A model generated the notes under the pieces. It had not been told where the DNA came from and made no database searches. It saw nothing but the letters and a program-made list of their open reading frames with translations. 64,000 nt of DNA from Roseobacter sinensis (lineage in GTDB: Bacteria; Pseudomonadota; Alphaproteobacteria; Rhodobacterales; Rhodobacteraceae). Within the stretch, counting starts at the first letter, position 1. The number at the start of each line of letters is the position of its first letter. The stretch spans positions 496,001 to 560,000 of the forward strand of contig NZ_JALIEB010000001.1 in the NCBI RefSeq assembly GCF_025755255.1, in the 5' to 3' direction. Both the position numbers and the translations under genes were made by a program. Positions 36,277 to 44,917 of this stretch are shown here, one piece after another.

Positions 36277-36339
36277 GCAGCGACACAGAGGTGCCCCACT
36301 AGAGCGTGTCCGCCGCGAACTGGCAGACCCCCTGCAGGC

Positions 36340-36678
36340 TCATTCTTCGAGGCTGCGGAAGAGGGCGACCGTGAGGGCGGCGAGGATCGTCACGCCGAGG
36401 GTCAGCGCGAGGTTCATGTCGCCAAAGATCAGCATCGCAAAGCACAGACAGACGCCAATGATGCCGAGGCAGACAACGATGCCGAAGCCCCATTTCATTG
36501 GCCCGGGCAGCTTCGTGTCGGGGGGGTCTGCGGGGGTTTCATGCGCGACGAATTCGGTTTCGACAACGTCGATGCTGTCGATTAGCGCGCTCCGCCGCGC
36601 TATGTATTCCACATCGGTGATCTCGCCGCGGCTCAGACGGGCGTCGAGCTCGCGCAGATCCTTCAGGATGGCCGTCAT
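36340..36678 (-). CDS. Small membrane protein with N-terminal SHOCT-like segment
   Basis: A 112-residue protein read against the operon. ATG 36678 follows GGCAGGAGT. Residues 1-35 (LRELDARLSRGEITDVEYIARR) look like a SHOCT-type oligomerisation helix pair. Two membrane helices follow (KWGFGIVVCLGIIGVCLCFAM and LALTLGVTILAALTVALF). Small proteins of this kind are common near transporters without known function. Its placement, opposite to the flanking permease genes, is unusual. Confidence 0.6.
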   Translation of the reverse strand: MTAILKDLRELDARLSRGEITDVEYIARRSALIDSIDVVETEFVAHETPADPPDTKLPGPMKWGFGIVVCLGIIGVCLCFAMLIFGDMNLALTLGVTILAALTVALFRSLEE

Positions 36679-36798
36679 TGATCCCACTCCTGCCCCCAAC
36701 GGCAGATGTGGCAGGGGAAATGGGGCGAAATGGGGAGAATCCGTGAAAGATTGTGATGTGGTTAACGGGTGCAATCGCCGCCTGGCAGGAGACGCCTG

Positions 36799-37218
36799 AT
36801 GCGTGCGTTCGATCATCTAGGGTGCGCTGCACTTGCGAGCCTGTGTCTGGCCGCATCGGCAGGAGCAGAGTGTTCCGGCTTTTCGGACCCGCCACCAAGC
36901 GCGGGCCTGGAACGGGTCAAGGAACTGGTCAGTGAGGGCCGCTTCGACCAGGCGTTCGAAGATTTCGAGATTGCAGACGCAGCGAAAAAGCAATTGGCCG
37001 ATGGTCTGAAGGCCATTCTGCCAGAAGAAGACATGAAATGCGTCACGATCAAGCGGGCCCGGCAGAATCCGGAGTTCATCTCAGAGATCTTCATGACCGA
37101 ACACGACGGCCGGATCGTCTATTGGACGGTCTCGGGGGAGGCGCAGGGTAGTTCCTTTCGGATGATCAACTTCCACTACACGGATAAATTCCGCGAAATC
37201 AAGGAGCTGCTCTACTGA
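36799..37218 (+). CDS. Small exported protein of unknown function
   Basis: A 139-residue protein. ATG 36799 follows GGCAGGAGAC and gives a good signal peptide (HLGCAALASLCLAASAGA, cleavage before ECSG). The mature part is helical then beta-like, with KELVSEGRFDQAFEDFE and a C-terminal MINFHYTDKFREIKELLY. Two cysteines remain after cleavage. The TGATG overlap with the LivM-type permease indicates joint translation. No family recognised. With the two proteins near 34 kb, it is the third exported unknown tied to this transporter. Confidence 0.65.
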   Translation: MRAFDHLGCAALASLCLAASAGAECSGFSDPPPSAGLERVKELVSEGRFDQAFEDFEIADAAKKQLADGLKAILPEEDMKCVTIKRARQNPEFISEIFMTEHDGRIVYWTVSGEAQGSSFRMINFHYTDKFREIKELLY

Positions 37219-38294
37219 TGTTCTATCGTGAGGCCGGGGATTTCAGTACCACCTACCCGCAGGACAGCCAGACCTTTCCGATCAAGTTCGACCGGTATCG
37301 CTATTACGTGGTGCTGTTCATTGCGGTGGTGATCATCCCCTTCGTGATCAATGACTACTGGGTAAATTCGATCTTCATGCCGTTCCTGATCTATGCAATC
37401 GCCGCGATCGGGCTGAACATCCTGGTGGGCTACTGCGGCCAGGTGTCCTTGGGCACCGGCGGGTTCATGGCGGTGGGCGCCTATGCGTGCTACAAGCTGA
37501 TGACGGGGTTCCCGGAGGTCAGCATGTTCATTCATGTGCTGCTGGCGGGCGGGATCACGGCGATGGTGGGCGTGCTCTTTGGGCTGCCCAGCTTGCGGAT
37601 CAAGGGGTTCTACCTGGCGGTGGCGACGCTGGCGGCGCAGTTCTTCCTGGTGTGGCTCTTCAACAAGGTGAGCTGGTTCTACAATTACTCAGCCTCGGGC
37701 CAGATCAACGCGCCACAGCGGGACACCTTCGGCATCCTGATCACCGGGCCGAATACGGAAGCCTGGGCGACCTATATGTTCTGCCTGATCTTCACGATCT
37801 TCTCCGCTGTGGTCGCGCGGAACCTCACACGTGGGTCCGTGGGGCGGCAGTGGATGGCAATCCGCGATATGGACATCGCGGCTGAGATCATCGGGGTGAA
37901 CCCGCTGAAGGCCAAGCTGACGGCCTTTGCGGTGAGCTCCTTCTTCGTGGGCATCTCGGGCGCGCTCTTCTTTGCGGTCTATCTCGGTGCTGTGGAGGTA
38001 GGCGAGGCCTTTGGGATCACCAAGTCCTTCCTCGTGCTCTTCATGATCATCATCGGGGGCCTCGGCTCGATCTTCGGCAGCTTTGCGGGGGCGGCGTTTC
38101 TCGTGCTGTTGCCGGTGCTTCTCAAGATCATCGGGGTCGATTGGTTCGGCTGGCCCACGGATATCGTGGCGCATCTGAACCTCGTGATCGTGGGCGGGCT
38201 GATCGTGGTGTTTCTCATCGCGGAACCGCATGGGCTCGCGCAGCTCTGGCGGGTGGCCAAGGAGAAATTGCGGCTGTGGCCGTTCCCGCACTGA
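37218..38294 (+). CDS. ABC transporter permease, LivM type
   Basis: A 358-residue permease with nine or so hydrophobic segments. AIAAIGLNILVGYCGQVSLG is the LivM hallmark and RDMDIAAEIIGVNPLKAKL the ATPase contact loop. The 33-residue hydrophilic N-terminus before the first helix is somewhat long. It forms the membrane channel with the LivH-type protein. A hairpin that may slow transcription follows it, before the binding protein gene. Confidence 0.93.
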   Translation: MFYREAGDFSTTYPQDSQTFPIKFDRYRYYVVLFIAVVIIPFVINDYWVNSIFMPFLIYAIAAIGLNILVGYCGQVSLGTGGFMAVGAYACYKLMTGFPEVSMFIHVLLAGGITAMVGVLFGLPSLRIKGFYLAVATLAAQFFLVWLFNKVSWFYNYSASGQINAPQRDTFGILITGPNTEAWATYMFCLIFTIFSAVVARNLTRGSVGRQWMAIRDMDIAAEIIGVNPLKAKLTAFAVSSFFVGISGALFFAVYLGAVEVGEAFGITKSFLVLFMIIIGGLGSIFGSFAGAAFLVLLPVLLKIIGVDWFGWPTDIVAHLNLVIVGGLIVVFLIAEPHGLAQLWRVAKEKLRLWPFPH

Positions 38295-38307
38295 GCAACT
38301 GACAGGT

Positions 38308-38334
38308 GGGGTGGGCTTTCAGGCCACCCCTTGT
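38308..38334 (+). terminator. Weak terminator-like hairpin after the LivM-type gene
   Basis: GGGGTGG pairs with CCACCCC around a nine-base loop and is followed by TTGT. The T-run is short, so partial termination or a stability hairpin before the binding-protein gene is more likely than a full stop. Confidence 0.5.
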
Positions 38335-38390
38335 AAAGAAAAGCGCCGGGCCACCGGCACATCGGACAAAAACCAAGGGAGGTATCACCG

Positions 38391-39674
38391 ATGAACTACA
38401 AACTGGGTACATGGGCCGTGGCGGGCCTGATGGCGGCAAGCCCCGTGATGGCGGATCTTGTCTTTCCGAGCCTCAGCTACCGCACCGGGCCTTATGCCGC
38501 AGGGGGCATCCCCTTTGCAGATGGCTATGCCGACTACTTCACGCTGCTGAACGAGCGGGATGGCGGTATCGGTGGGGTGATGACCCGCGTGGTCGAATGC
38601 GAAACGGGCTACAACACCGAGAAGGGTGTGGAGTGCTATGAGAGCACCAAGGGCGAAGGCGCGCTGGTCTATCAGCCGCTCTCGACCGGCATCACCTATC
38701 AGCTGATCCCGAAGGCGACCGCTGATGATATCCCGATCCACTCCATGGGCTACGGGCGCACCTCGGCGGCCAACGGCGATGTGTTCAGCCATGTGTTTAA
38801 CTACCCGGCGAACTACTGGAATGGCGCCTCGGCGGCGATCAACCACATCCTCGATGTCAACGGCGGCGATATCTCGGGCAAGAAGATCGCGCTGGTCTAT
38901 CACAACTCGGCTTACGGCAAGGAGCCGATCCGCACGCTGGAGAAGCTGTCGGAAAAACACGGGTTCGAGCTGCTGCAGCTGGCGGTCGATCACCCCGGCC
39001 AGGAGCAGAAGTCGCAGTGGCTGCAAATCCGCCGCGAGCGGCCTGACAATGTGATCATGTATGGCTGGGGCGTGATGAACCAGGTGGCGATCCAGGAGGC
39101 TGCGAACATCCGCTTCCCGATGGAGAATTTCATCGGCATCTGGTGGTCGGGCGCGGAGATTGACGTGCAGCCTGCGGGCGACAAGGCCAACGGCTACAAG
39201 GCGCTGTCCATGTCGGCGGTGGGCGATGACTTCCCGCTCTATGACGATCTGCGGCAGTATGTAGTCGAGGCCGGCAAAGCTGCGGGCGCGGGCGATCAGT
39301 TGGGTACCGTTCCTTACAACCGTGGCCTCTATGCGGCGATGCTGGCGGCCGAGGCGGTGAAGGTGGCGCAGGAGATGCATGGGGTGGCCGATATCACCTC
39401 CGGCCAGATGCGCGACGGGATGGAGAATCTTGTGATCACCGAAGAGATCATGGCGGCCAATGGCGTGCCGGGCTTCGGGCCGGAGTTCACCGTGTCCTGC
39501 GAGAACCATGGTGGCGATGGCCTTGTGGCTGTGACGCAGTGGGATGCGGCGGCCGGTGAGTTCGTACAAATCGCCGATTTCGCGCCCACGGATATGGAGA
39601 TCATCCAACCGCTCATCGATGAGGATTCCGCCGCCTACAAGGCGGAGAACAACATCGAGAGTAATTGCAACTGA
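38391..39674 (+). CDS. ABC transporter substrate-binding protein, Leu/Ile/Val-binding type
   Basis: A 427-residue periplasmic protein with signal peptide (GTWAVAGLMAASPVMA, cleavage before DLVFPSL). The mature part has the two-lobe periplasmic binding fold with GPYAAGGIPFADGYADYF and GGIGGVMTRVVECETGY. It has several extra cysteines near the N-terminus (ECETGY, VECYES) and at the C-terminus (SNCN). The family binds amino acids, amides and aromatic acids. The CoA ligases in the operon favour an acid. GGGAGG precedes the ATG. Confidence 0.93.
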   Translation: MNYKLGTWAVAGLMAASPVMADLVFPSLSYRTGPYAAGGIPFADGYADYFTLLNERDGGIGGVMTRVVECETGYNTEKGVECYESTKGEGALVYQPLSTGITYQLIPKATADDIPIHSMGYGRTSAANGDVFSHVFNYPANYWNGASAAINHILDVNGGDISGKKIALVYHNSAYGKEPIRTLEKLSEKHGFELLQLAVDHPGQEQKSQWLQIRRERPDNVIMYGWGVMNQVAIQEAANIRFPMENFIGIWWSGAEIDVQPAGDKANGYKALSMSAVGDDFPLYDDLRQYVVEAGKAAGAGDQLGTVPYNRGLYAAMLAAEAVKVAQEMHGVADITSGQMRDGMENLVITEEIMAANGVPGFGPEFTVSCENHGGDGLVAVTQWDAAAGEFVQIADFAPTDMEIIQPLIDEDSAAYKAENNIESNCN

Positions 39675-39682
39675 TGTGCATC

Positions 39683-39719
39683 CCCCCGGCGGCGGCCTGT
39701 GCTGTCGCCGGGGGATTTT
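39683..39719 (+). terminator. Terminator after the substrate-binding protein gene
   Basis: CCCCCGGCG pairs with CGCCGGGGG (nine base pairs, 14-base loop), then ATTTT. It runs directly into copy E of the dispersed repeat, so repeat and terminator form one unit here. Confidence 0.75.
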
Positions 39720-39741
39720 GAGTATTTCTGGACGGGTGAAG
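39720..39741 (+). repeat. Dispersed 22-nt intergenic repeat, copy E
   Basis: Ends three bases before the ATG of the LivF-type ATPase, so its GGGTGAAG tail may serve as the ribosome-binding site. This is the only copy touching a start codon. Confidence 0.8.
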
Positions 39742-39744
39742 CCT

Positions 39745-40581
39745 ATGCTGGACACAACGCAGGCGCCTGCGGTTCGGGCGGAAACGGTGCTCGATGTGAA
39801 GAACATCGAGGTGATCTATAATCATGTGATCCTTGTGCTGAAGGGCGTGAGCCTGACCGTGCCGAAGGGCGGGATCACCGCGCTTCTGGGGGGCAACGGG
39901 GCGGGCAAGACCACGACGCTGAAAGCGATTTCCGGGCTCCTTGCGTCTGAGCGGGGCGAGGTGACCAAGGGCTCTATCAAGTATCATGGGGAACCCATTC
40001 ATCATGCGGACCCGGCGGAGACGGTGAAGCGCGGGGTGGTACAGGTGATGGAGGGGCGGCATTGCTTTGAGCATCTGACCGTCGAGGAAAACCTGCTGAC
40101 CGGCGCTTACACCCGCAAGGACGGCAATGCGGCGATTCAGGCGGATCTGGAGATGGTCTACGGATATTTTCCGCGTCTGAAGGAGAGACGCAAGTCACAA
40201 GCGGGCTATACCTCCGGGGGCGAGCAGCAGATGACGGCGATTGGCCGCGCGCTGATGTCCAAGCCGGAAACGATCCTGCTGGACGAGCCTTCGATGGGGC
40301 TGGCGCCGCAGCTGGTGGAGCAGATTTTCGAGATCGTGAAGTCCATCAACGAGGAGCAGGGCGTCACGATCCTGCTGGCGGAGCAGAACACCAATGTGGC
40401 GCTGCGCTTTGCGCATTACGGTTACATCCTGGAGTCGGGTCGGGTGGTGATGGACGGGCCCGCGGCGGAGCTTCGGGAGAACCCAGATGTGAAGGAGTTC
40501 TATCTGGGCATGTCGGAGGAAGGGCGGAAGTCCTTCCGCGACGTACGCAGTTATCGTCGGCGCAAGAGGTGGTTGTCATAA
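39745..40581 (+). CDS. ABC transporter ATP-binding protein, LivF type
   Basis: A 278-residue ATPase. GGNGAGKTTT is Walker A, YTSGGEQQMTAIGRAL the signature region, ILLDEPSMGLAPQ Walker B, and LAEQNTNVAL the H-loop area, where asparagine stands near the usual histidine site. The start is placed at ATG 39745. The open frame upstream crosses a terminator. A 40-residue basic tail (RSYRRRKRWLS) exceeds the ordinary LivF length. Second ATPase of the transporter. Confidence 0.92.
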   Translation: MLDTTQAPAVRAETVLDVKNIEVIYNHVILVLKGVSLTVPKGGITALLGGNGAGKTTTLKAISGLLASERGEVTKGSIKYHGEPIHHADPAETVKRGVVQVMEGRHCFEHLTVEENLLTGAYTRKDGNAAIQADLEMVYGYFPRLKERRKSQAGYTSGGEQQMTAIGRALMSKPETILLDEPSMGLAPQLVEQIFEIVKSINEEQGVTILLAEQNTNVALRFAHYGYILESGRVVMDGPAAELRENPDVKEFYLGMSEEGRKSFRDVRSYRRRKRWLS

Positions 40582-40591
40582 GGGGGGGGAC

Positions 40592-40978
40592 ATGATGAAG
40601 CAGGTGGGTTTTGCCTTGATGGCGCTCGTGCTGGCCGCGCCGGGCTGGGCGGAGGATCTGGTGCAGCGCGAGGTGCTGAACGAGCAGCCCTTGAGCGGCG
40701 CGGAGGGCACGGTTGTCATTGTCTCGGAGTTGAAGCTCATGCCGGGCGGGCGCATTCCGCTGCACACGCATCCCGGCGATGAGCATGCGGTGGTCGTTGT
40801 GGGCGGGCGCGCGCTCTTGCCCAACGGCAAGGAGGTGGAGTTTGCCGCCGGCACGCCGATGTTCTTCCCCGAGGGGCAAGTGCATGGCGGGGTCACGAAT
40901 CTTGGGGATGCGCCCATGGAGATCGTGACCACCCATATTGTGCGCGCGGATGCGCCGTTTACCGTGGCGGCGGAGTGA
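40592..40978 (+). CDS. Exported cupin-domain protein
   Basis: A 128-residue protein with a signal peptide (GFALMALVLAAPGWA, cleavage before EDLVQ) and a single cupin domain. HTHPGDEH and GQVHGG carry the metal-binding histidine/glutamate set. Small exported cupins of this sort have no settled activity. They may bind or stabilise a ligand in the periplasm. Eleven bases after the LivF-type gene and one base before the next ATG, so it belongs to the operon. Confidence 0.85.
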   Translation: MMKQVGFALMALVLAAPGWAEDLVQREVLNEQPLSGAEGTVVIVSELKLMPGGRIPLHTHPGDEHAVVVVGGRALLPNGKEVEFAAGTPMFFPEGQVHGGVTNLGDAPMEIVTTHIVRADAPFTVAAE

Positions 40979-40979
40979 G

Positions 40980-42179
40980 ATGAGCGGATTTTACGACGAT
41001 CTGGAGGTGCGCAGTTCGGATGCGCGGGCCGCGGCGCAGGGCGAGGCGCTGGTTGCGCAGGTGGCGCGCGTGCGGGCGGCGGACGGCAATTGCCTCGCCG
41101 AGGATGTGGAGATCACCGGGCTGAGCGATCTGCCGAAGTTGCCGGTGCTGCGCAAATCCGACCTGGCGGCGTGGCAGGCCGAAAAGCCGCCCTTTGGCGG
41201 CATTCCGGTGGCCAATGCGGCGCATGTGTTCCAGTCGCCCGGGCCGATCTATGAGCCCGGCGGGGTGAGCCATGACTGGTGGCGCATGGGACGGTTTCTG
41301 CATGCGGCGGGGATTGGCGCGGATGACGTGGTGCAGAACTGCTTTGGCTATCACCTGACGCCTGCGGGCATGATCTTTGAGAGCGGTGCGCGGGCGGTGG
41401 GCGCGCGGGTCCTGCCGGCGGGGACCGGGCAGACCGAGTTGCAGTTGCAGGCGGCAGCAGCGGTGGGTACGACCGCCTATGCAGGGACGCCGGACTATCT
41501 GAAGGTGATCCTCGACAAGGCCGATGAACTTGGGGTGTCGTTGGGCATCACCAAGGCAGCGGTGGGCGGCGGCGCGCTCTTCCCCGCCATGCGCGCCGAA
41601 TATGCCGAGCGGGGGATCGCCTGTTTGCAATGCTATGCGACCGCCGATCTTGGCAATATTGCATATGAGAGCCCCGCGATGGAGGGCATGATTGTCGATG
41701 AAGGGGTGATCGTGGAGATTGTCACCCCGGGCACCGGCGATCCCGTGCCTGAAGGCGACGTGGGCGAGGTTGTCGTGACCACGCTGAACCCCGACTATCC
41801 GCTGATCCGCTTTGCAACGGGCGACCTGAGCGCGGTCATGCCGGGCGACAGCCCCTGCGGGCGCACGAACACGCGCATCAAGGGCTGGATGGGGCGGGCC
41901 GATCAGACCACCAAGATCAAGGGTATGTTTGTCCGGCCCGAGCAAGTGGCGGCTTTGGTGGCGCGGCACGACGAAATCGCGCGCGCCCGGGTGATTGCGC
42001 GGCGCGAAGGCGCGCAGGATGTGATGACGGTCCAGCTGGAAGCGGCGGGTGGCTCCGCCGAGGCCTTCTCCCAAAGCGTGATGGATGTGCTGAAGCTCAA
42101 GGGCGCGGTCGAGGTGGTCAGCCCCGGCAGCCTGCCGCGCGACGGGTTGGTGATCGAGGACCAGCGCAGCTACGAGTGA
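40980..42179 (+). CDS. Phenylacetate-CoA ligase-like adenylate-forming enzyme
   Basis: A 399-residue adenylate-forming protein similar to the PaaK/phenylacetate-CoA ligase branch. Seen are QCYATADLGNIAYE in the adenine-binding area, the RFATGDLS loop and a C-terminal domain from about residue 310 with KIKGMFVRPEQV. The usual glycine-rich SSGTTG loop is reduced to FQSPGPIYEPGG, so ATP binding may be altered. It may activate an aromatic acid imported by the ABC system. Start 40980 is one base after the cupin stop. The stop overlaps the hydrolase GTG. Confidence 0.8.
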   Translation: MSGFYDDLEVRSSDARAAAQGEALVAQVARVRAADGNCLAEDVEITGLSDLPKLPVLRKSDLAAWQAEKPPFGGIPVANAAHVFQSPGPIYEPGGVSHDWWRMGRFLHAAGIGADDVVQNCFGYHLTPAGMIFESGARAVGARVLPAGTGQTELQLQAAAAVGTTAYAGTPDYLKVILDKADELGVSLGITKAAVGGGALFPAMRAEYAERGIACLQCYATADLGNIAYESPAMEGMIVDEGVIVEIVTPGTGDPVPEGDVGEVVVTTLNPDYPLIRFATGDLSAVMPGDSPCGRTNTRIKGWMGRADQTTKIKGMFVRPEQVAALVARHDEIARARVIARREGAQDVMTVQLEAAGGSAEAFSQSVMDVLKLKGAVEVVSPGSLPRDGLVIEDQRSYE

Positions 42180-43021
42180 CGCAGACCGATCCTTCCGCGC
42201 TGATCTACGACGCCGATGCAGTGGCGCAGGCCGAGCGGCTTGTGATCTGCGCACCGGGCGCGCTCACCCGGATTGAGATCTTCGATCCCGTGCTGACCTG
42301 GCGCTCCGCGGGGTGGGAGCCTGTGTTCTACCCGTTCCCCGGTCTCGACGGGCGGCCCCTGTCACCGCCGCTCGACATCGTGCAGGCCGCCGGCCAAATC
42401 GTGGCTTTCGCCCGCGCATACCCCCACAGGCAGATCGGCCTTCTGGGTTTCTCAACGGGTGGGGCCATAGTGATCGAAGCAGCCGCGCTTCTGGGCGATG
42501 CGGTGCGCACCGTTGCCATTGCCCCCGGACTTCCCGGCGCGGGCGGGTGGCGCACGATGCTTGGCACCACGCGGGATGTGCTCGGGGTGGCGTGGCGGGT
42601 GCGTTCTTTGCGGGTGCGGCCCGTCTGGCTGGAGTACTACCGGATCCTGCTCTTCGGGCGGGCGGTGCTGCAGCATGTCGACACGCGCGAGAAAAGCCGC
42701 CAGTTCACAGAAGCCCGTGCGGCACGCATGGTATACCCGGAGAACGGGCTGTTGCGGGCGCATGCAGGTGGGCTCAAACGATGGCTGGGGCCCAAGACAC
42801 CGGTGCCGAAGCCAGAGTCCGTGACCCTGCTTATCGGCGACGAGGATTCGGTGTTCTCCACCAACCAGACTCGCGCTTTCGCTGCAACGCTCGGCGAGGT
42901 CCCCCTGCGCCGCTTCCCCGGACATGCGCATATGCTCATTCTGACCGAACCCGCGATCTTCGACACCGCGCGGGCGATATTCGAAGGGCGCGATCCGGAA
43001 CGCTCTGGCCTTTCTGACTGA
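42176..43021 (+). CDS. Alpha/beta-hydrolase-type protein
   Basis: A 281-residue protein with the alpha/beta hydrolase nucleophile elbow GFSTGG, a late acidic residue region LIGDEDSVF and a final histidine in FPGHAHM, giving a plausible Ser-Asp-His triad. The lid region is rich in arginine and tryptophan (GVAWRVRSLRVRPVWLEYY). The GTG start overlaps the stop of the ligase gene by four bases. It may hydrolyse an ester or thioester of the imported acid. Last gene of the ABC operon. Confidence 0.75.
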   Translation: MTQTDPSALIYDADAVAQAERLVICAPGALTRIEIFDPVLTWRSAGWEPVFYPFPGLDGRPLSPPLDIVQAAGQIVAFARAYPHRQIGLLGFSTGGAIVIEAAALLGDAVRTVAIAPGLPGAGGWRTMLGTTRDVLGVAWRVRSLRVRPVWLEYYRILLFGRAVLQHVDTREKSRQFTEARAARMVYPENGLLRAHAGGLKRWLGPKTPVPKPESVTLLIGDEDSVFSTNQTRAFAATLGEVPLRRFPGHAHMLILTEPAIFDTARAIFEGRDPERSGLSD

Positions 43022-43041
43022 ATTTGTCGAAAAAGAGGCTC

Positions 43042-44718
43042 ATGTCTGATGTGCCCTCATTGCCCGTTTCCGCACCGCGCCGCCACGCGACAGAGGGGCT
43101 GCGGGCTTTGGCCGCCATTGCGTTGCTGGCCGCGACGGTCTGTGCTCTGCCCATGGTTGCGGTGGTCATCGCGGCGCTGAGCGGCGGGACAGAGACAATC
43201 GCACATCTGATGGACACCGTTCTGCTGCGCTACACCGCAACCACGTTGTGGCTTGTGCTGATGGTCTCGCTGGGCACCTTCGCGTTGGGCGTAGGCGCTG
43301 CCTGGCTCGTCACTATGACGCGGTTTCCGGGCGTCCGGGTCTTCGAGATCGCGCTTGTGCTGCCGCTGGCGTTTCCCGCTTACGTGCTGGCCTATGCTTA
43401 CACCCATGTGCTGGATCATCCCGGTATCGTGCAGACGCTGCTGCGCGACGTGACGGGGTGGGGGCCGCGGGACTATTGGTTCCCGGATGTGCGTTCGGTG
43501 GGCGGGGCGGCGACCATGCTGATCCTCGTGCTCTACCCCTACGTCTATTTGCTGGCGCGGGCGGCGTTCCTGCAGCAGAGCGCCACGACCTTCCTTGCGG
43601 CGCGTGCGCTAGGCGCAAGTGCCTGGTCGGCGTTCTTCAAGATCAGCCTGCCGCTGGCGCGTCCGGCGATTGCGGGGGGCGTGCTGCTGGCGGTGATGGA
43701 GACCATTGCTGACTTCGGGACAGTGGCCTATTTCGGCGTTCAGACCTTCGCGACCGGGATCTACACAAGCTGGTTCTCGCTGGCGGATCGCGCCGGAGCG
43801 GCGCAGCTGGCGCTGTGCCTCTTGAGCTTCGCGCTGCTGCTGGCGATGCTGGAGCGGACTCAACGGGGTGGCGCCAAGTACCACGACGCATCGCGGCGAC
43901 AGCAGCGGATGGAGCCGGCCCGTCTGCATGGTGTACGGGCGGTGCTGGCGGCCGTGCTCTGTGGGGTGCCGGTGCTGCTGGGCGCTGTGCTGCCAGTGAT
44001 CGTTCTGTTCTCGATGGGTCTTGGGTCGGAGCAGAACCTCGCAAGCCCGCGCTATCTGGGGTTCATCCAGAACTCGCTGACGCTGGCGGCTGTGGCGGCG
44101 CTTTGCACGGTCGGGGCAGCCATCACCGTGGGGTTCTTCCAGCGGCTGCGCCCGGGGCGGCTGTCTTTCGGGGCGGGCTATGTGGCCCGGCTTGGCTACG
44201 CAGTCCCGGGCGGGGTGATTGCCGTGGGGCTGCTGGTGCCTTTTGCCGCCTTTGACAACGCGCTGGATGCGGTCATGCGGGCGCGCTTCGACATCTCGAC
44301 GGGGCTGTTGATCACCGGGTCGATCTGGCTCCTCGTGGCGGCCTATATGGTGCGGTTCCTTGCGGCGGCGCTGGGGGCCTACGAGGGGGGGCAGGCGCTG
44401 GTGCCCTCGAACATGGATGCCGCCGCAAGGTCGCTGGGGCAGACGCCGACGGGGACGCTGCGCCGGGTACACCTGCCGATCCTGGCGCCGAGCCTGCTGA
44501 CCGCGCTGCTGATCGTCTTCGTTGACGTGATGAAGGAGCTACCCGCGACGCTGATCATGCGGCCCTTCAACTATGACACGCTGGCGGTGCAGGCCTATCG
44601 CCTGGCGAGCGACGAACGCTTGGAGGGCGCTGCGGTCCCGAGCCTCGTGATCGTGGCCATCGGCCTCCTTCCCGTGATCCTGATTTGTCGCCAGGTGGGC
44701 CGGAGCCGCCGCGGGTAG
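43042..44718 (+). CDS. Iron-type ABC transporter permease (FbpB-like), orphan
   Basis: A 558-residue protein made of two fused BPD-type permease halves of about six helices each, as in ferric-iron (FbpB/SfuB) and thiamine transporters. The ATPase contact loops are ARALGASAWSAFFKISLPLA and AARSLGQTPTGTLRRVHLP. It would import iron bound by a periplasmic partner, but neither binding protein nor ATPase lies in the window. ATG 43042 is favoured over the TTG at 43024. AAAGAGG is close upstream. Confidence 0.88.
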   Translation: MSDVPSLPVSAPRRHATEGLRALAAIALLAATVCALPMVAVVIAALSGGTETIAHLMDTVLLRYTATTLWLVLMVSLGTFALGVGAAWLVTMTRFPGVRVFEIALVLPLAFPAYVLAYAYTHVLDHPGIVQTLLRDVTGWGPRDYWFPDVRSVGGAATMLILVLYPYVYLLARAAFLQQSATTFLAARALGASAWSAFFKISLPLARPAIAGGVLLAVMETIADFGTVAYFGVQTFATGIYTSWFSLADRAGAAQLALCLLSFALLLAMLERTQRGGAKYHDASRRQQRMEPARLHGVRAVLAAVLCGVPVLLGAVLPVIVLFSMGLGSEQNLASPRYLGFIQNSLTLAAVAALCTVGAAITVGFFQRLRPGRLSFGAGYVARLGYAVPGGVIAVGLLVPFAAFDNALDAVMRARFDISTGLLITGSIWLLVAAYMVRFLAAALGAYEGGQALVPSNMDAAARSLGQTPTGTLRRVHLPILAPSLLTALLIVFVDVMKELPATLIMRPFNYDTLAVQAYRLASDERLEGAAVPSLVIVAIGLLPVILICRQVGRSRRG

Positions 44719-44917
44719 GGCGGGCCTTGGGCCGCCCCTTGGCGCACGGGCATCGCCCGACCCGGAGGGCGTTTGCTAGGCGTTTGCTTTGTGGAGCACT
44801 GCGGACAAGGCCGGCGTCGGGCTGTTTGTGACGTCTAAATCGCCCTCTGGTGGGAGGTCGGGCGAGGCCCGGCTTTTCAGCGGGGCGGGATATCGGCGCA
44901 GCGCGCGCCCGGGATGC

